Shown here: positions 32,412 to 41,252 of the stretch, in pieces
How the letters are laid out: each line of letters opens with the position of its first letter
Position numbering within the stretch: the stretch's first letter is position 1
DNA from: Corallibacter vietnamensis
Lineage (GTDB): Bacteria; Bacteroidota; Bacteroidia; Flavobacteriales; Flavobacteriaceae
Assembly (NCBI RefSeq): GCF_039537875.1
Contig: NZ_BAABBI010000001.1
Coordinates: 1,612,001 to 1,676,000 of the forward strand
DNA length: 64,000 nucleotides
Reading direction: 5' to 3'
Notes under the pieces: model-generated
What the model was told of the DNA's origin: nothing
Database searches by the model: none
Seen by the model: only the letters and a program-made list of their open reading frames with translations
Position numbers and translations under genes: made by a program

Positions 32412-32864
32412 ATGAAACTTACACCAAGAAAGATTAACTTGTTTAATCTCTATAAATTACCGGCAGTTTACTTTACAGGAATACGAGTAAAAACTATTAC
32501 AGAGCAACGCTGTGTTGTTACAGTAAAACATCGTTGGATTAATCAAAATCCATTTAAATCTCTTTTTTGGGCCGTACAAGGAATGGCTGCTGAATTGACT
32601 ACTGGAGCTTTAGTGTTAGGTAAAATTAAGTCAAGTGGTAAAAATATATCAATGCTTGTAGCTAATAATAAAGCTACGTTTACAAAAAAAGCAACCGGAC
32701 GTATTACGTTTACGTGCAATGACGGTGATTTAATAAACGAAGCTATTGATAAAGCAATAAAAACAGGAGAAGGTCAGACCTTCTGGATGAAATCAATTGG
32801 CGTAAATCAAGATAATGTTGAAGTCTCAACATTTTATTTTGAATGGAGTATAAAAGTTAAGTGA
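32412..32864 (+). CDS. DUF4442 hotdog-fold protein, thioesterase-like
   Basis: A 150-residue hotdog-fold protein of the DUF4442 type: [57 protein letters not shown]. Family members resemble acyl-CoA thioesterases (PaaI/YiiD type), but the substrate is unknown. The stop overlaps a nominal upstream frame of the next gene, which probably starts 60 bases later at 32927. Confidence 0.85.
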   Translation: MKLTPRKINLFNLYKLPAVYFTGIRVKTITEQRCVVTVKHRWINQNPFKSLFWAVQGMAAELTTGALVLGKIKSSGKNISMLVANNKATFTKKATGRITFTCNDGDLINEAIDKAIKTGEGQTFWMKSIGVNQDNVEVSTFYFEWSIKVK

Positions 32865-32926
32865 TTTGTAACAAAAACAATAAAAAAGAAACCTATATAC
32901 ATCAATCAATAAATAAATATATAATT

Positions 32927-33727
32927 ATGACAGCACATGAAATAGATTACAGAATTTACGGAGAAGAAATGCAGTTTGTTGAAATTGAATTAGACCCTCA
33001 AGAAGGTGTAATTGCAGAGTCTGGAAGCTTTATGATGATGGATGATGGTATAAAGATGGAAACTATTTTTGGAGATGGTTCTTCAAAGAACAAAGGATTT
33101 TTAGGTTCTATTTTAGGAGCAGGAAAACGTATTCTTACAGGCGAAAGTTTATTTATGACAGCTTTTTACAATGAGCTTTCAGGAAAAAGAAACGTAAGTT
33201 TTGCGTCACCATATCCAGGAAAAATAGTGCCAATAGATTTAACAGAATTTCGTGGTAAGTTTATTTGCCAAAAAGATGCCTTTTTATGCGCTGCAAAGGG
33301 TGTAAGTGTTGGTGTTGAGTTTAGTAAACGTTTAGGTCGTGGGCTGTTTGGTGGCGAAGGTTTCATTATGCAAAAATTAGAAGGAGACGGCATGGCATTT
33401 GTGCATGCAGGCGGAACAATGGCTAAAAAAGAATTGCAAGCAGGAGAAACTTTACGAGTAGATACTGGTTGTATTGTAGGTTTTACACAAGATGTAGATT
33501 ATGATATAGAATTTGTAGGAGGTATTAAAAATTCCATTTTTGGAGGAGAAGGATTATTCTTTGCAAAGCTTCAAGGTCCTGGAACTGTTTATATACAATC
33601 ACTACCATTTAGTAGACTAGCAGATCGTGTTTTGGCATCGGCACCACGTTCTGGAGGAAAAGATAAAGGAGAAGGAAGTATTTTAGGCGGACTAGGAGAT
33701 TTACTAGATGGAGATAACAGATTTTAA
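32927..33727 (+). CDS. TIGR00266/AIM24 family protein
   Basis: A 266-residue protein beginning [20 protein letters not shown], with [60 protein letters not shown] and the glycine-rich C-terminus ([14 protein letters not shown]). This matches the beta-barrel TIGR00266 family (yeast AIM24 relatives), of unknown role, possibly membrane-associated. ATG 32927 follows an A-rich leader and fits the family start. The 22 residues possible upstream do not look protein-like. Confidence 0.92.
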   Translation: MTAHEIDYRIYGEEMQFVEIELDPQEGVIAESGSFMMMDDGIKMETIFGDGSSKNKGFLGSILGAGKRILTGESLFMTAFYNELSGKRNVSFASPYPGKIVPIDLTEFRGKFICQKDAFLCAAKGVSVGVEFSKRLGRGLFGGEGFIMQKLEGDGMAFVHAGGTMAKKELQAGETLRVDTGCIVGFTQDVDYDIEFVGGIKNSIFGGEGLFFAKLQGPGTVYIQSLPFSRLADRVLASAPRSGGKDKGEGSILGGLGDLLDGDNRF

Positions 33728-33852
33728 ACACTAATTTTTTCTTGTTAAAGTTTTGTTTAAATAAAAATCTAATCCTTTTTTTTAGTATTTTTAAGCAAAC
33801 AATAAAACAAAGCTTATATTAAAAACTACCTAACTATAACCTTAAAATTAAT

Positions 33853-34050
33853 ATGGCAAGAGCAATGTTTGAGTACACTAAAACTGTACTTAATAAAGTA
33901 AGTTTCGATGCTACGTTGTTTTGCAAAGAAGTACAAAAAGCCCTTCAAAGATTATTACCCTACGAAATTGAAGAGCTCAAGATTTATGTTCAATCACTTG
34001 TGCAGCAAAACCCAGAATTAAATCAATGTCTAATCTATTTAAAACCATAA
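33853..34050 (+). CDS. small conserved protein
   Basis: A 65-residue protein (FEYTKTVLNKVSFDATLFCK, EVQKALQRLLPYEIEELKIY, then SLVQQNPELNQCLIYLKP), mostly helical with two cysteines and no membrane segment. I recall near-identical short proteins as flavobacterial hypotheticals. No function is known to me. It has its own leader of about 120 bases and ends directly at a strong terminator, so it is transcribed alone. Confidence 0.75.
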   Translation: MARAMFEYTKTVLNKVSFDATLFCKEVQKALQRLLPYEIEELKIYVQSLVQQNPELNQCLIYLKP

Positions 34051-34052
34051 AA

Positions 34053-34081
34053 AAAAGCGACTCTTTTAGAGTCGCTTTTTT
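34053..34081 (+). terminator. rho-independent terminator
   Basis: AAAAGCGACTC (34053-34063) pairs with GAGTCGCTTTT (34069-34079) around TTTTA. The arm sequence is the same as in the terminator at 39105-39130. Confidence 0.85.
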
Positions 34082-34091
34082 AGTTTTTTAC

Positions 34092-34122
34092 TTGAATGTA
34101 AAATGTTTTAGAAGTATCTTTG
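34092..34122 (+). promoter_or_regulatory. promoter of the metal-handling operon
   Basis: TTG (34092-34094), 20 bases, TATCTTTG (34115-34122). The predicted transcript start falls at about 34128, only a few bases before the coding sense begins. Confidence 0.7.
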
Positions 34123-34138
34123 CAAAAATATTTTTCTT

Positions 34139-34528
34139 CTGAAAAGAATAATCGCAATAACGTTTTTATTAGCGCTTTCGCTGCGTCCTATTTATTATTT
34201 AGGACAAATGGCTTATTATGAGCTAAATATAGACTACATCATAAAAACGTATTGTATAAATACTGATAAGCCAGAACTAAAGTGTAATGGTAAATGTCAT
34301 TTAGCAAAGCAACTTAATTTAGAAACTCAAAACTCTGAAGATGAAAACGAGCTTAATAGTATAGCTGTTTTTGAAGGTTTCTTACCTGTTTTTAATCAGA
34401 TACAAACATATATATTACCTAAAAAACCCAAGCTAACAATATCAAAACATATTGTTGATGGGTATTTTAATAATTATTTCTTCTTAAAAGGCGAAAGCCA
34501 ATATAAACCACCGCAGCGTTTAATTTAA
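34139..34528 (+). CDS. small protein with CNGKCHL motif, non-ATG start likely
   Basis: The first ATG is at 34208 (MAYYELNIDYIIKTY). Coding sense continues upstream without a stop, giving a hydrophobic N-terminus from CTG 34139 (KRIIAITFLLALSLRPIYYL) that looks like a signal or anchor and matches my memory of flavobacterial relatives that start MKR/MKH and contain the same RPxYYxGQ stretch. The mature part holds CNGKCHLAKQL (C-x3-C-H). The gene starts an operon with MbnP/MbnH-like genes, so metal or heme handling is plausible. Start at CTG or a nearby ATT (34130) is an inference; 34208 is the conservative choice. Confidence 0.6.
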   Translation: MKRIIAITFLLALSLRPIYYLGQMAYYELNIDYIIKTYCINTDKPELKCNGKCHLAKQLNLETQNSEDENELNSIAVFEGFLPVFNQIQTYILPKKPKLTISKHIVDGYFNNYFFLKGESQYKPPQRLI

Positions 34529-34603
34529 TATCTAGTTTTTTTACAAGGCTTTTTGGTACTTGCCATGAAGCATACCCTAATATTAAATTAAAATAACATA
34601 AAA

Positions 34604-35407
34604 ATGAAAATTTTAAAATTAGCATTTACGTTAATGCTAGCAATAACTATATTATCATGTTCATCAGATGATGACGCTTTATTAGCAACAAGTTTAGTAG
34701 GTCAAAAAGGAGATGTCGTAATCAAGTTTGATAACGGAGTAGGTGACCAAGACTTTATTTTTGGTGTAAACTATAACAAATCAAATGGCGAGTCTTATAA
34801 ATTAGAAAGTTTAAAATACTTAATAAGTAATGTCAAATTAAAAGATGCTAACGGAATTGAGTATGTATACCCTTATGACGAAAACATCTTTATTGTAGAT
34901 GAAGCTGATGCAAATAACGCAGGTGAAATCTATATTACATTAAACAATGTTGATGCTGCAAATTACACCGAGTTAACTTTTGGTGTAGGAATAGATCAGG
35001 AACGTTACGCATTAGGAGCTGAAGGGCAAGGAGACTTTTTAGAAGTCGCTCAAGAAGAAGGTATGCTTTGGTCTTGGGCAACAGGCTACCGTTTTACAAG
35101 GTTTGATGGTACGTATTCATCAGCAGTAACTACAGATGGTGCATTAAATGTTCACATGGGAAGTGTTGGTACAGATTTAGATAACTACAGAGAAGTAACG
35201 CTACCGTTTCCAAATACTGTAAGAGTTCGTCCAGGAGTTGAACCTCAAATTCATGTACAAGCAGACATCTCTAAAGTTTTTGATGGAGAAACTTCAGTAA
35301 ATTTTGAAGAAGGTTATAGTCAGGTGCATACAGACTCTGAAACAACTTCGGTAATAGCTAATAACATAAGTAAAATGTTTGTTGTACACCACGTACACAA
35401 TGAGTAA
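34604..35407 (+). CDS. MbnP-family copper-associated lipoprotein
   Basis: A 267-residue lipoprotein (ILSCSSDDD, lipidated cysteine at residue 19) with the MbnP layout: GDVVIKFDNGVGDQDFIFGV, YKLESLKYLISNVKLKDANG, VDAANYTELTFGVGIDQERY and the tryptophan motif MLWSWATGYRFTRFDG. MbnP binds copper through a kynurenine made by its partner di-heme enzyme MbnH from a tryptophan in such a WxW-type motif. The next gene encodes a MbnH-like di-heme protein. The match is strong in motif and context. Confidence 0.88.
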   Translation: MKILKLAFTLMLAITILSCSSDDDALLATSLVGQKGDVVIKFDNGVGDQDFIFGVNYNKSNGESYKLESLKYLISNVKLKDANGIEYVYPYDENIFIVDEADANNAGEIYITLNNVDAANYTELTFGVGIDQERYALGAEGQGDFLEVAQEEGMLWSWATGYRFTRFDGTYSSAVTTDGALNVHMGSVGTDLDNYREVTLPFPNTVRVRPGVEPQIHVQADISKVFDGETSVNFEEGYSQVHTDSETTSVIANNISKMFVVHHVHNE

Positions 35408-35473
35408 TATTTTCAAGAAAAACAGGAATACACATAAGTATTCCTGTTTTTTTTAATCTTAAATATATAGTTG

Positions 35474-36529
35474 ATGAAAATAATACACATTATACTGGTA
35501 TTGGTATTGTTGTTTTTTTCTTGTGATAAAGATGAAACAAGCATACCACAAGCAGCATACGAACCTATTCCAGTAAGTATTGAAAAACCTGATAATTTTC
35601 CAGAAATAGCTTATAATTTAGAAGCTAATCCGCCTACAGAAGCTGGTGTTGCTTTAGGAAAAAAGTTGTTTTATGACGGAAGACTATCTGCAAACAACTC
35701 TATTCCTTGTGCATTTTGTCATGAGCAAGCTTTTGCTTTTACACATCACGGGCACACACTAAGCCATGGTGTAAATGGAGGTATTGGGTTTAGAAACTCT
35801 CAACCAATGCAAAATTTGGCATTTCAAAATGAATTTATGTGGGATGGAGCTGCTTCGCATCTGGATTTACAGCCTATTATTCCATTAACAAGTGATTTAG
35901 AAATGGGAGAAACATTAAGCAATGTAGTTAGTAAATTACAAGCTGATGTTCAATACAAACAAGATTTTATAAGAGCATTTGAAGACGGTAAAATAAATAG
36001 CTCAAATATGCTTAAAGCGTTATCGCAATTTATGATAACCATGATTTCTTCAAATTCTAAATATGATAAATATATTAGAGCAGAAGATCAGGTTACATTT
36101 ACCGCATTAGAGTTAGATGGTTATAATACGTTTCAAGATAAATGCATAAGCTGTCATGCAACAGCCTTATTTACAAATCAGGAATATAGAAATAATGGAT
36201 TGCCAGTAAACCCACAACTCAACGATCAAGGTAGGTATGTGGTTTTTGAAAACCCAGACGATTTATACAAATTTAAAGTACCTAGCTTAAGAAATGTAGA
36301 AAAGTCTTTTCCTTACATGCATGATGGACGTTTTGCATCACTAGAAGCAGTGCTTGATTTTTATGATTCAGGTATGGTAGATAATGGCAATGTAGATCCA
36401 ATTTTATTGAGAAACGATGGTACCTATGGTATCTCGCTTTCTAATTATGAAAAAGAAAGTTTAATAGCTTTCTTAAAAACACTAACAGATAATGAATTTT
36501 TAAACGATGAACGTTTTTCAGAATATTAA
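35474..36529 (+). CDS. MbnH-like di-heme cytochrome c peroxidase family lipoprotein
   Basis: A 351-residue lipoprotein (VLVLLFFSCDKDE) with two c-type heme motifs, CAFCH (about 77-81) and CISCH (about 225-229), and the family signatures LGKKLFYDGRLSANNSIPCA, GIGFRNSQPMQNLAFQNEFM, WDGAASHLDLQPIIPL and KVPSLRNVEKSFPYMHDGRF. MbnH enzymes oxidise a tryptophan of the partner MbnP to kynurenine to make a copper site. ATG 35474 is preferred over TTG 35471. Its end overlaps the next gene by 23 bases. Confidence 0.9.
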   Translation: MKIIHIILVLVLLFFSCDKDETSIPQAAYEPIPVSIEKPDNFPEIAYNLEANPPTEAGVALGKKLFYDGRLSANNSIPCAFCHEQAFAFTHHGHTLSHGVNGGIGFRNSQPMQNLAFQNEFMWDGAASHLDLQPIIPLTSDLEMGETLSNVVSKLQADVQYKQDFIRAFEDGKINSSNMLKALSQFMITMISSNSKYDKYIRAEDQVTFTALELDGYNTFQDKCISCHATALFTNQEYRNNGLPVNPQLNDQGRYVVFENPDDLYKFKVPSLRNVEKSFPYMHDGRFASLEAVLDFYDSGMVDNGNVDPILLRNDGTYGISLSNYEKESLIAFLKTLTDNEFLNDERFSEY

Positions 36530-37505
36530 ATACAAACTTGTATTCGGCATACTATTTTTGATATGCAATTTTACAATACAAGCACATTCAGGACAACCAC
36601 CGCACAAGTATTATGAATTTCAATTTGCATGTGATTTATGTGGTTGTTCTACAAGCAGCGGTAGTTTTGGTTTTGGTACATTAAGTAATGCTAATTTTTT
36701 TGGCGTGAGGTATATATACCAAAACTTTGAATCAAGAAATGGTATTTATGCCAATTCACCAATTATTAAAGAGCAATTTAACACGTATCAAGCTTGGGCT
36801 CAAATACCTGTTTACAAATCTTTTTATGTAAGTACAACAATACCTTATCAAGATTTGCGAAGAGTATATACTGATAGAGAAGAGCACATAAATGGTTTGG
36901 GTGATATGAATGTAATTGCGTGGTACAAACTTCAGTTTAATAAAAAACGTGAAACCGATTCTGAAAATGTAGACTACAATAACCTTGCGCAAGAGAAATC
37001 ACCGCATTCATTTCAGTTTGGATTAGGGTTAAAATTGCCAACAGGTGAGTTTGAACAGAGACTGACAAACAGAATCAACCCAGGGTTTCAATTAGGAACA
37101 GGAAGTTTTGATGGTATTGCTGCTCTTGGTTATAATTTAGGGCTAGATAGATTTGGCATAAACACATTAGCTACCTATTACTTTAAAGGAGAAAATAAGA
37201 ACGATTACCAGTTTGGTAATCAGTTTAGTTATGCGTTAAATGCATATTATGCATTTCCGTTTACATCTTTTAATGTTATGCCTTTTGCTGGAGTGTCAGG
37301 TGATGTTTATGATTCAATAAAACAGTATAACGAAACGCTGACAGATACTGATGGTTATATTGTAAACTCAAGTTTTGGGGTAGAAGTTGCTACAAAACGA
37401 TTTATTTTAGGAGCAAATTATACCTTACCATTATCACAAGAATTATTTGGTGATAATGTAGAGTCTAAACAACGTTTTTCTATTTATCTTAATTACGCAT
37501 TATAG
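36507..37505 (+). CDS. outer-membrane beta-barrel transporter-like protein with CDLCGC motif
   Basis: A 332-residue protein with a signal peptide (KLVFGILFLICNFTIQAHSG) and, at about residues 44-49 of the precursor, a CDLCGC cysteine cluster; the rest is amphipathic beta-strands typical of an outer-membrane barrel (FFGVRYIYQNFESRNGIY, FQFGLGLKLPTGEFEQRL), ending in YLNYAL. Such CDLCGC barrel proteins travel with MbnP/MbnH-like genes. Metal passage or sensing is inferred from the context. It overlaps the di-heme gene by 23 bases and is followed by a terminator. Confidence 0.8.
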   Translation: MNVFQNIKYKLVFGILFLICNFTIQAHSGQPPHKYYEFQFACDLCGCSTSSGSFGFGTLSNANFFGVRYIYQNFESRNGIYANSPIIKEQFNTYQAWAQIPVYKSFYVSTTIPYQDLRRVYTDREEHINGLGDMNVIAWYKLQFNKKRETDSENVDYNNLAQEKSPHSFQFGLGLKLPTGEFEQRLTNRINPGFQLGTGSFDGIAALGYNLGLDRFGINTLATYYFKGENKNDYQFGNQFSYALNAYYAFPFTSFNVMPFAGVSGDVYDSIKQYNETLTDTDGYIVNSSFGVEVATKRFILGANYTLPLSQELFGDNVESKQRFSIYLNYAL

Positions 37506-37526
37506 CATAATAATTTAAAGAAGAGA

Positions 37527-37562
37527 AACTCCCGCTAATTGTTTTAATTAGTGGGAGTTTTT
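37527..37562. terminator. bidirectional rho-independent terminator
   Basis: AAACTCCC and CTAATT pair with AATTAG and GGGAGTTT (37527-37560, one G-T or bulge position), between the convergent barrel-protein and oxyR genes. Confidence 0.8.
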
Positions 37563-38498
37563 GTTTGGTAACGGACTAATTATTTTTACATTTTGAAAAG
37601 CAATAGCGCCACGAATAATGCTAGAAATTACATCATAAAGAGCATTTATAATTTGCATTTTCAATTCGCTTTTATGATAAATAATGCTTACTTCTCTCGC
37701 TGGGCTTGGTTCTTCAAAGTGATGTAAATTTCCTTTAGCTTTTTCACTTAAATCTAATGTGTGTAAATAGGGTAAAAGCGTCATGCCTAAACCTTCGTCT
37801 GATAGCTTAATTAGCGTTTCTATGCTACCACTTTCTAATTGAAATTGCTCATCTACTTGGTTTTTAAACGCTTTGCATAAATTTATAATACCTTCTCTAA
37901 AACAATGCCCATCTTCAAGCAAAAGCATATCGTCTATATCTAAATTAGAAATATTTATTTTTTGTTTATTATGTAATTTATGATGCTCAGGAATATAACC
38001 AACAAAGGGTTCGTAGTATAGCACACGTTCTTTTATTGTGTCATGCTCCAAAGGCGTAGCAGCTATTGCAGCATCAAGATGCCCGTCATTAATTCTCGCA
38101 ATAATTTCTTCAGTGGTAAGCTCTTCTATTTTTAATTTAATTTTCGGATACTTTTTTATAAAAGTTTTCAGAAACATAGGTAATAACGTAGGCATAATAG
38201 TAGGAATAATACCTAGCTTAAATTCGCCACCTATAAATCCTTTTTGCTGGTCAACAATATCCTGAATTCTATAGGATTCATTTACAATATTTTTAGCTTG
38301 AGTTACTATTTTTTTACCAACCTCTGTGAGTTCTATAGGTTTTTTACTTCTATCAAAAATCAAGATATCTAATTCGTCTTCTAGTTTTTGAATCTGCATA
38401 CTTAACGTTGGTTGGGTAACAAAACATTTTTCTGCTGCTTTAGTAAAGTTTTTGTTTTCGGCTACAGCCAAAACATAGTACAATTGTGTTATTGTCAT
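37548..38498 (-). CDS. oxyR: OxyR-type LysR-family hydrogen peroxide sensor
   Basis: A 316-residue LysR regulator: N-terminal helix-turn-helix (QLYYVLAVAENKNFTKAAEK, CFVTQPTLSMQIQKLEDEL) and a C-terminal sensing domain holding the OxyR cysteine pair in EDGHCFREGIINLCKAF (about 197-213), whose disulfide forms with H2O2 in known OxyR. It is divergent from dps, a classic OxyR target. Length (305 in E. coli) fits, with a C-terminal extension of a dozen residues running into the terminator. Confidence 0.93.
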   Translation of the reverse strand: MTITQLYYVLAVAENKNFTKAAEKCFVTQPTLSMQIQKLEDELDILIFDRSKKPIELTEVGKKIVTQAKNIVNESYRIQDIVDQQKGFIGGEFKLGIIPTIMPTLLPMFLKTFIKKYPKIKLKIEELTTEEIIARINDGHLDAAIAATPLEHDTIKERVLYYEPFVGYIPEHHKLHNKQKINISNLDIDDMLLLEDGHCFREGIINLCKAFKNQVDEQFQLESGSIETLIKLSDEGLGMTLLPYLHTLDLSEKAKGNLHHFEEPSPAREVSIIYHKSELKMQIINALYDVISSIIRGAIAFQNVKIISPLPNKNSH

Positions 38499-38569
38499 GG
38501 TATCAATTTAGATTATAAAAATATAAAAACTATCAATAAAACTTATGCATAGAAGTGTTAATAATAAAA

Positions 38570-38577
38570 TAAATTTG
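38570..38577 (+). promoter_or_regulatory. -7 box of dps
   Basis: TAAATTTG matches the -7 consensus, 25 bases before the dps ATG, with no good TTG at -33, as in activator-dependent promoters. A CTAT (38530-38533)...ATAG (38549-38552) pair upstream could be part of an OxyR site; this is speculative. Confidence 0.5.
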
Positions 38578-38602
38578 TACTAAACAAAATAACAAACAAA
38601 TT

Positions 38603-39082
38603 ATGACACTAAATAGTATAGGATTAAATACAGAAATGACAAAAGAGTTAGCAAACGATTTAAATACGTTATTAGCTAATTTTCAAATATATTATCAAAA
38701 TTTACGCGGTATTCATTGGAATATAAAAGGAAAGCGTTTTTTTGATTTACATGTAAAGTTTGAAGAACTTTATACTGATGCCAATGTTAAGGTTGATGAA
38801 ATAGCCGAACGTATTTTAACATTAGGAGTTACACCGTTACACACTTTTGAAGATTATACCAATGCAGCAAAAGTGCCTGTAGGAAAAAATATTTCTCAAG
38901 ATGAAAAAGCAGTAAACCTAATAGTAGAATCTTTAACAGAGTTATTAAAAATAGAGCGTGCTATATTAGATAAATCAGATGATGCCAATGATGAAGGTAC
39001 AAACTCTATGATGAGTGATTTTATTACTGAACAAGAAAAAACTGTTTGGATGATGAAAGCTTGGTTGGGCGAAACAGTCTAG
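38603..39082 (+). CDS. dps: Dps, DNA-binding ferritin-like stress protein
   Basis: A 159-residue ferritin-like protein with the Dps ferroxidase signature: NFQIYYQNLRGIHWNIKGKR, FFDLHVKFEELYTDANVKVD, EIAERILTLG, ending TVWMMKAWLGE. The H, D and E ligands at the dimer interface (HWN, DLHxxFEELY) are present. Dps stores iron by oxidising Fe2+ with H2O2 and protects DNA. It is divergent from oxyR and followed by a terminator. Confidence 0.96.
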   Translation: MTLNSIGLNTEMTKELANDLNTLLANFQIYYQNLRGIHWNIKGKRFFDLHVKFEELYTDANVKVDEIAERILTLGVTPLHTFEDYTNAAKVPVGKNISQDEKAVNLIVESLTELLKIERAILDKSDDANDEGTNSMMSDFITEQEKTVWMMKAWLGETV

Positions 39083-39104
39083 AAAAACAGTGGTTAATAG
39101 CGAT

Positions 39105-39131
39105 AAAAGCGACTCAATTGAGTCGCTTTTT
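39105..39131 (+). terminator. rho-independent terminator
   Basis: AAAAGCGACTC (39105-39115), AATT, GAGTCGCTTTT (39120-39130), then more T. Strong hairpin after dps. Confidence 0.85.
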
Positions 39132-39141
39132 TTATAGATTC

Positions 39142-39570
39142 TTATAACCTGATAATCATATCAATGTTTTCATTAGTAACCTTAAAGGCTGCGTCACTAA
39201 AAGTAGGAGGTCCAAAAAGCATTGGGTTATTAGATATACCATATGACTCTTTAGGCATTCCATTACTTTCAAAGTCCATGCGGTTATTATCATTTTCATC
39301 ATGCAAAACCATAACAGCATATTCACCAGGAACAACATCTTTAAAAGTTACTTCAACTTTACCGTCTTTTATCTCGGCTTTTGAATTTTGTATACCTTTC
39401 GTTTTCATAAAGGTATCTGTTGTATGAAGACCAATCAGCATATGACCGTTATTATTTAGGGTGTTGTTTATTTTTACCGTAATGGTATAAGTTGCTAATG
39501 TGTCATTTTTTTGTGCGTTGCAAATAAAACTTGATAATGCAAGTGCTAATGTAATGGCTAGTGTTTTCAT
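39142..39570 (-). CDS. DUF2141 secreted protein
   Basis: A 142-residue protein with a signal peptide (MKTLAITLALALSSFICNAQ, cleavage near 20) and a DUF2141 beta-sandwich: INNTLNNNGHMLIGLHTTDT, VEVTFKDVVPGEYAVMVLHD, ENDNNRMDFESNGMPKESYG (calcium-like acidic loop) and PPTFSDAAFKV. The family is common and uncharacterised in Bacteroidota; a periplasmic or surface location is likely. It is convergent with dps and stands alone. Confidence 0.9.
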   Translation of the reverse strand: MKTLAITLALALSSFICNAQKNDTLATYTITVKINNTLNNNGHMLIGLHTTDTFMKTKGIQNSKAEIKDGKVEVTFKDVVPGEYAVMVLHDENDNNRMDFESNGMPKESYGISNNPMLFGPPTFSDAAFKVTNENIDMIIRL

Positions 39571-39883
39571 AAATGTAAGATTGTTTTTTGATTAATACAG
39601 GACAAATATCTATACAAAACAAGTAGCAAGGAAATAAAAAGAACCAAACTGTAAAATTTACAGGATGAACTGTTTAATTTTTATAATTAGCTTAAAATGA
39701 GAGGGCATAAAAATTAAAATTAGCACAATTAAGGTTTTAAGAATTTGAAAAAAAAGATCTACTCAATAAGGCTTTATTGGTATCTAAAAATGCTATAATT
39801 GCAATTTTATTATCTTTCAATGTTTAAGAAAGTTATTAAACAGTTTTTATTCGGCATATAATCATATCCAAACTCATTAAACT
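39571..39883. other. intergenic region, divergent
   Basis: This 313-base AT-rich gap separates the divergent DUF2141 and TRIC genes and presumably holds both promoters. I see no open frame with protein character, no strong hairpin and no exact match to TAnnTTTG at a fitting distance. Confidence 0.6.
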
Positions 39884-40501
39884 ATGTTTTATACCATTGA
39901 TATTTTAGGAACTATTGCATTTGCAATTTCTGGAGTGTTGGTTGCTTTTAGTAAACGTATGGATCCTTTTGGGATTCTTATTATTGCTTTTGTAACGGCT
40001 GTTGGTGGCGGTACTTTAAGAGATATTTTAATAGGAGAAACTCCAGTAACCTGGATGAAAAATATGACTTACGTATATGTCATACTTGCATCTACAATAT
40101 TTGCAGTTCTTTTTAGAAGAAAATTAGATTATTTAAGAACGTCATTACTCTTATTTGACACAATAGGAATAGGATTATATACCATTGTAGGAGTTGAAAA
40201 AGGCTTAAATGCAGAGTTGCATCCAATAATTTGTATCGCTTTAGGAACTATGTCAGCTTGTTTTGGTGGTGTAATTCGTGATATATTATGTAATGAAATC
40301 CCTGTGATTTTTAGAAAAGAAATTTATGCAACAGCCTGTATTATCGGTGGTTTGTCATACTTTATTTTACGTAAATTTCCACTAGATTATAATGTGGTGT
40401 TTATAATTTCTGGTATTGTTGTTATTGTAATACGCTTACTAGCAGTAAGATTTAAAATAAGCTTGCCTAGTTTGTATGACGATGATGAAACCTTTAACTA
40501 A
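39884..40501 (+). CDS. TRIC-type trimeric cation channel protein (UPF0126)
   Basis: A 205-residue membrane protein with seven hydrophobic segments in two repeated halves. Each half has the glycine-rich motif (FVTAVGGGTLRDILIGETPV, residues 38-57; and CFGGVIRDILCNEIPVIFRK, about 128-147). Bacterial TRIC proteins form trimeric potassium/cation channels. It stands alone, convergent with the cyclophilin gene. Confidence 0.93.
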   Translation: MFYTIDILGTIAFAISGVLVAFSKRMDPFGILIIAFVTAVGGGTLRDILIGETPVTWMKNMTYVYVILASTIFAVLFRRKLDYLRTSLLLFDTIGIGLYTIVGVEKGLNAELHPIICIALGTMSACFGGVIRDILCNEIPVIFRKEIYATACIIGGLSYFILRKFPLDYNVVFIISGIVVIVIRLLAVRFKISLPSLYDDDETFN

Positions 40502-40505
40502 CAGG

Positions 40506-41216
40506 TTATTCAATAATTTCAACTTTTTGTATATACACGTTTCTCAACGGCCAGTCACCATCATCCGTTTTTTGTTTGGCAATTTCATCAACAACATCCA
40601 TTCCTTTAATTACGGTACCAAAAATAGTGTAATCACCATCTAGATGATGTGCGCCACCTTGTTGTTGTACAATAAAAAACTCATAAGGCGATGCTAGTTT
40701 ATAGGGGTTTTCTATGTCGCTACTAGGCATACTTACAGCACCTCTGTCATGTTTGTAACCACGCTTGGTATCTTTAGGTAGTAAATATCGTCCTATTTTA
40801 CCTCGTTTGCGTTTTACTTTAGGATCATCAGTATTCCCTGCTTGTATAATAAAATTGTCTATAACTCTATAAAATTGAGTGTTATCAAAATATCCGCGCT
40901 TTGTTAAGTAAATAAAATTGGCTCTATGAAATTTGGTTTTATCATAAAGCAAAATGTCTATGTCACCAAATTTGGTCGTAATTCTAACTTTATTCTCTTT
41001 GTGTGTTTTTTCGTATTCTAAAAAGAATTCCATCGCCAAACTATCAGTAAGAAAAGGAAACTCTGGTTTTTTATCAGCTATTGTATCTGCTTTTGTGTTT
41101 TTATTTTTTGTTACTTTAGATGATTGTATTTGATTTTCTTTTGGTTTAGATTGTTTATCTTGACAACTTAAAACAAAAAAGCTGCAGATTATTATTAAAG
41201 CTATTTTTTGTATCAT
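40506..41216 (-). CDS. cyclophilin-type peptidyl-prolyl isomerase lipoprotein
   Basis: A 236-residue lipoprotein (ALIIICSFFVLSCQDKQ, cysteine at about 18) with a charged linker and a cyclophilin domain: FGDIDILLYDKTKFHRANFI, DNTQFYRVIDNFIIQAGNTD (catalytic-site FYRVI and IQAG), RGAVSMPSSD, PYEFFIVQQQGGAHHLDGDY and IFGTVIKGMDVVDEIAKQ. It would assist folding of periplasmic or outer-membrane proteins. Confidence 0.94.
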   Translation of the reverse strand: MIQKIALIIICSFFVLSCQDKQSKPKENQIQSSKVTKNKNTKADTIADKKPEFPFLTDSLAMEFFLEYEKTHKENKVRITTKFGDIDILLYDKTKFHRANFIYLTKRGYFDNTQFYRVIDNFIIQAGNTDDPKVKRKRGKIGRYLLPKDTKRGYKHDRGAVSMPSSDIENPYKLASPYEFFIVQQQGGAHHLDGDYTIFGTVIKGMDVVDEIAKQKTDDGDWPLRNVYIQKVEIIE

Positions 41217-41252
41217 AAATGTATTTTGCAGATATAATTATTTCTTATAAAA

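Noticed and set aside
34053..39130. Identical terminator arms AAAAGCGACTC at 34053 and 39105 as a mobile repeat
   Set aside because: Both are simple rho-independent terminators and the shared 11 bases are short; the loops and flanks differ.
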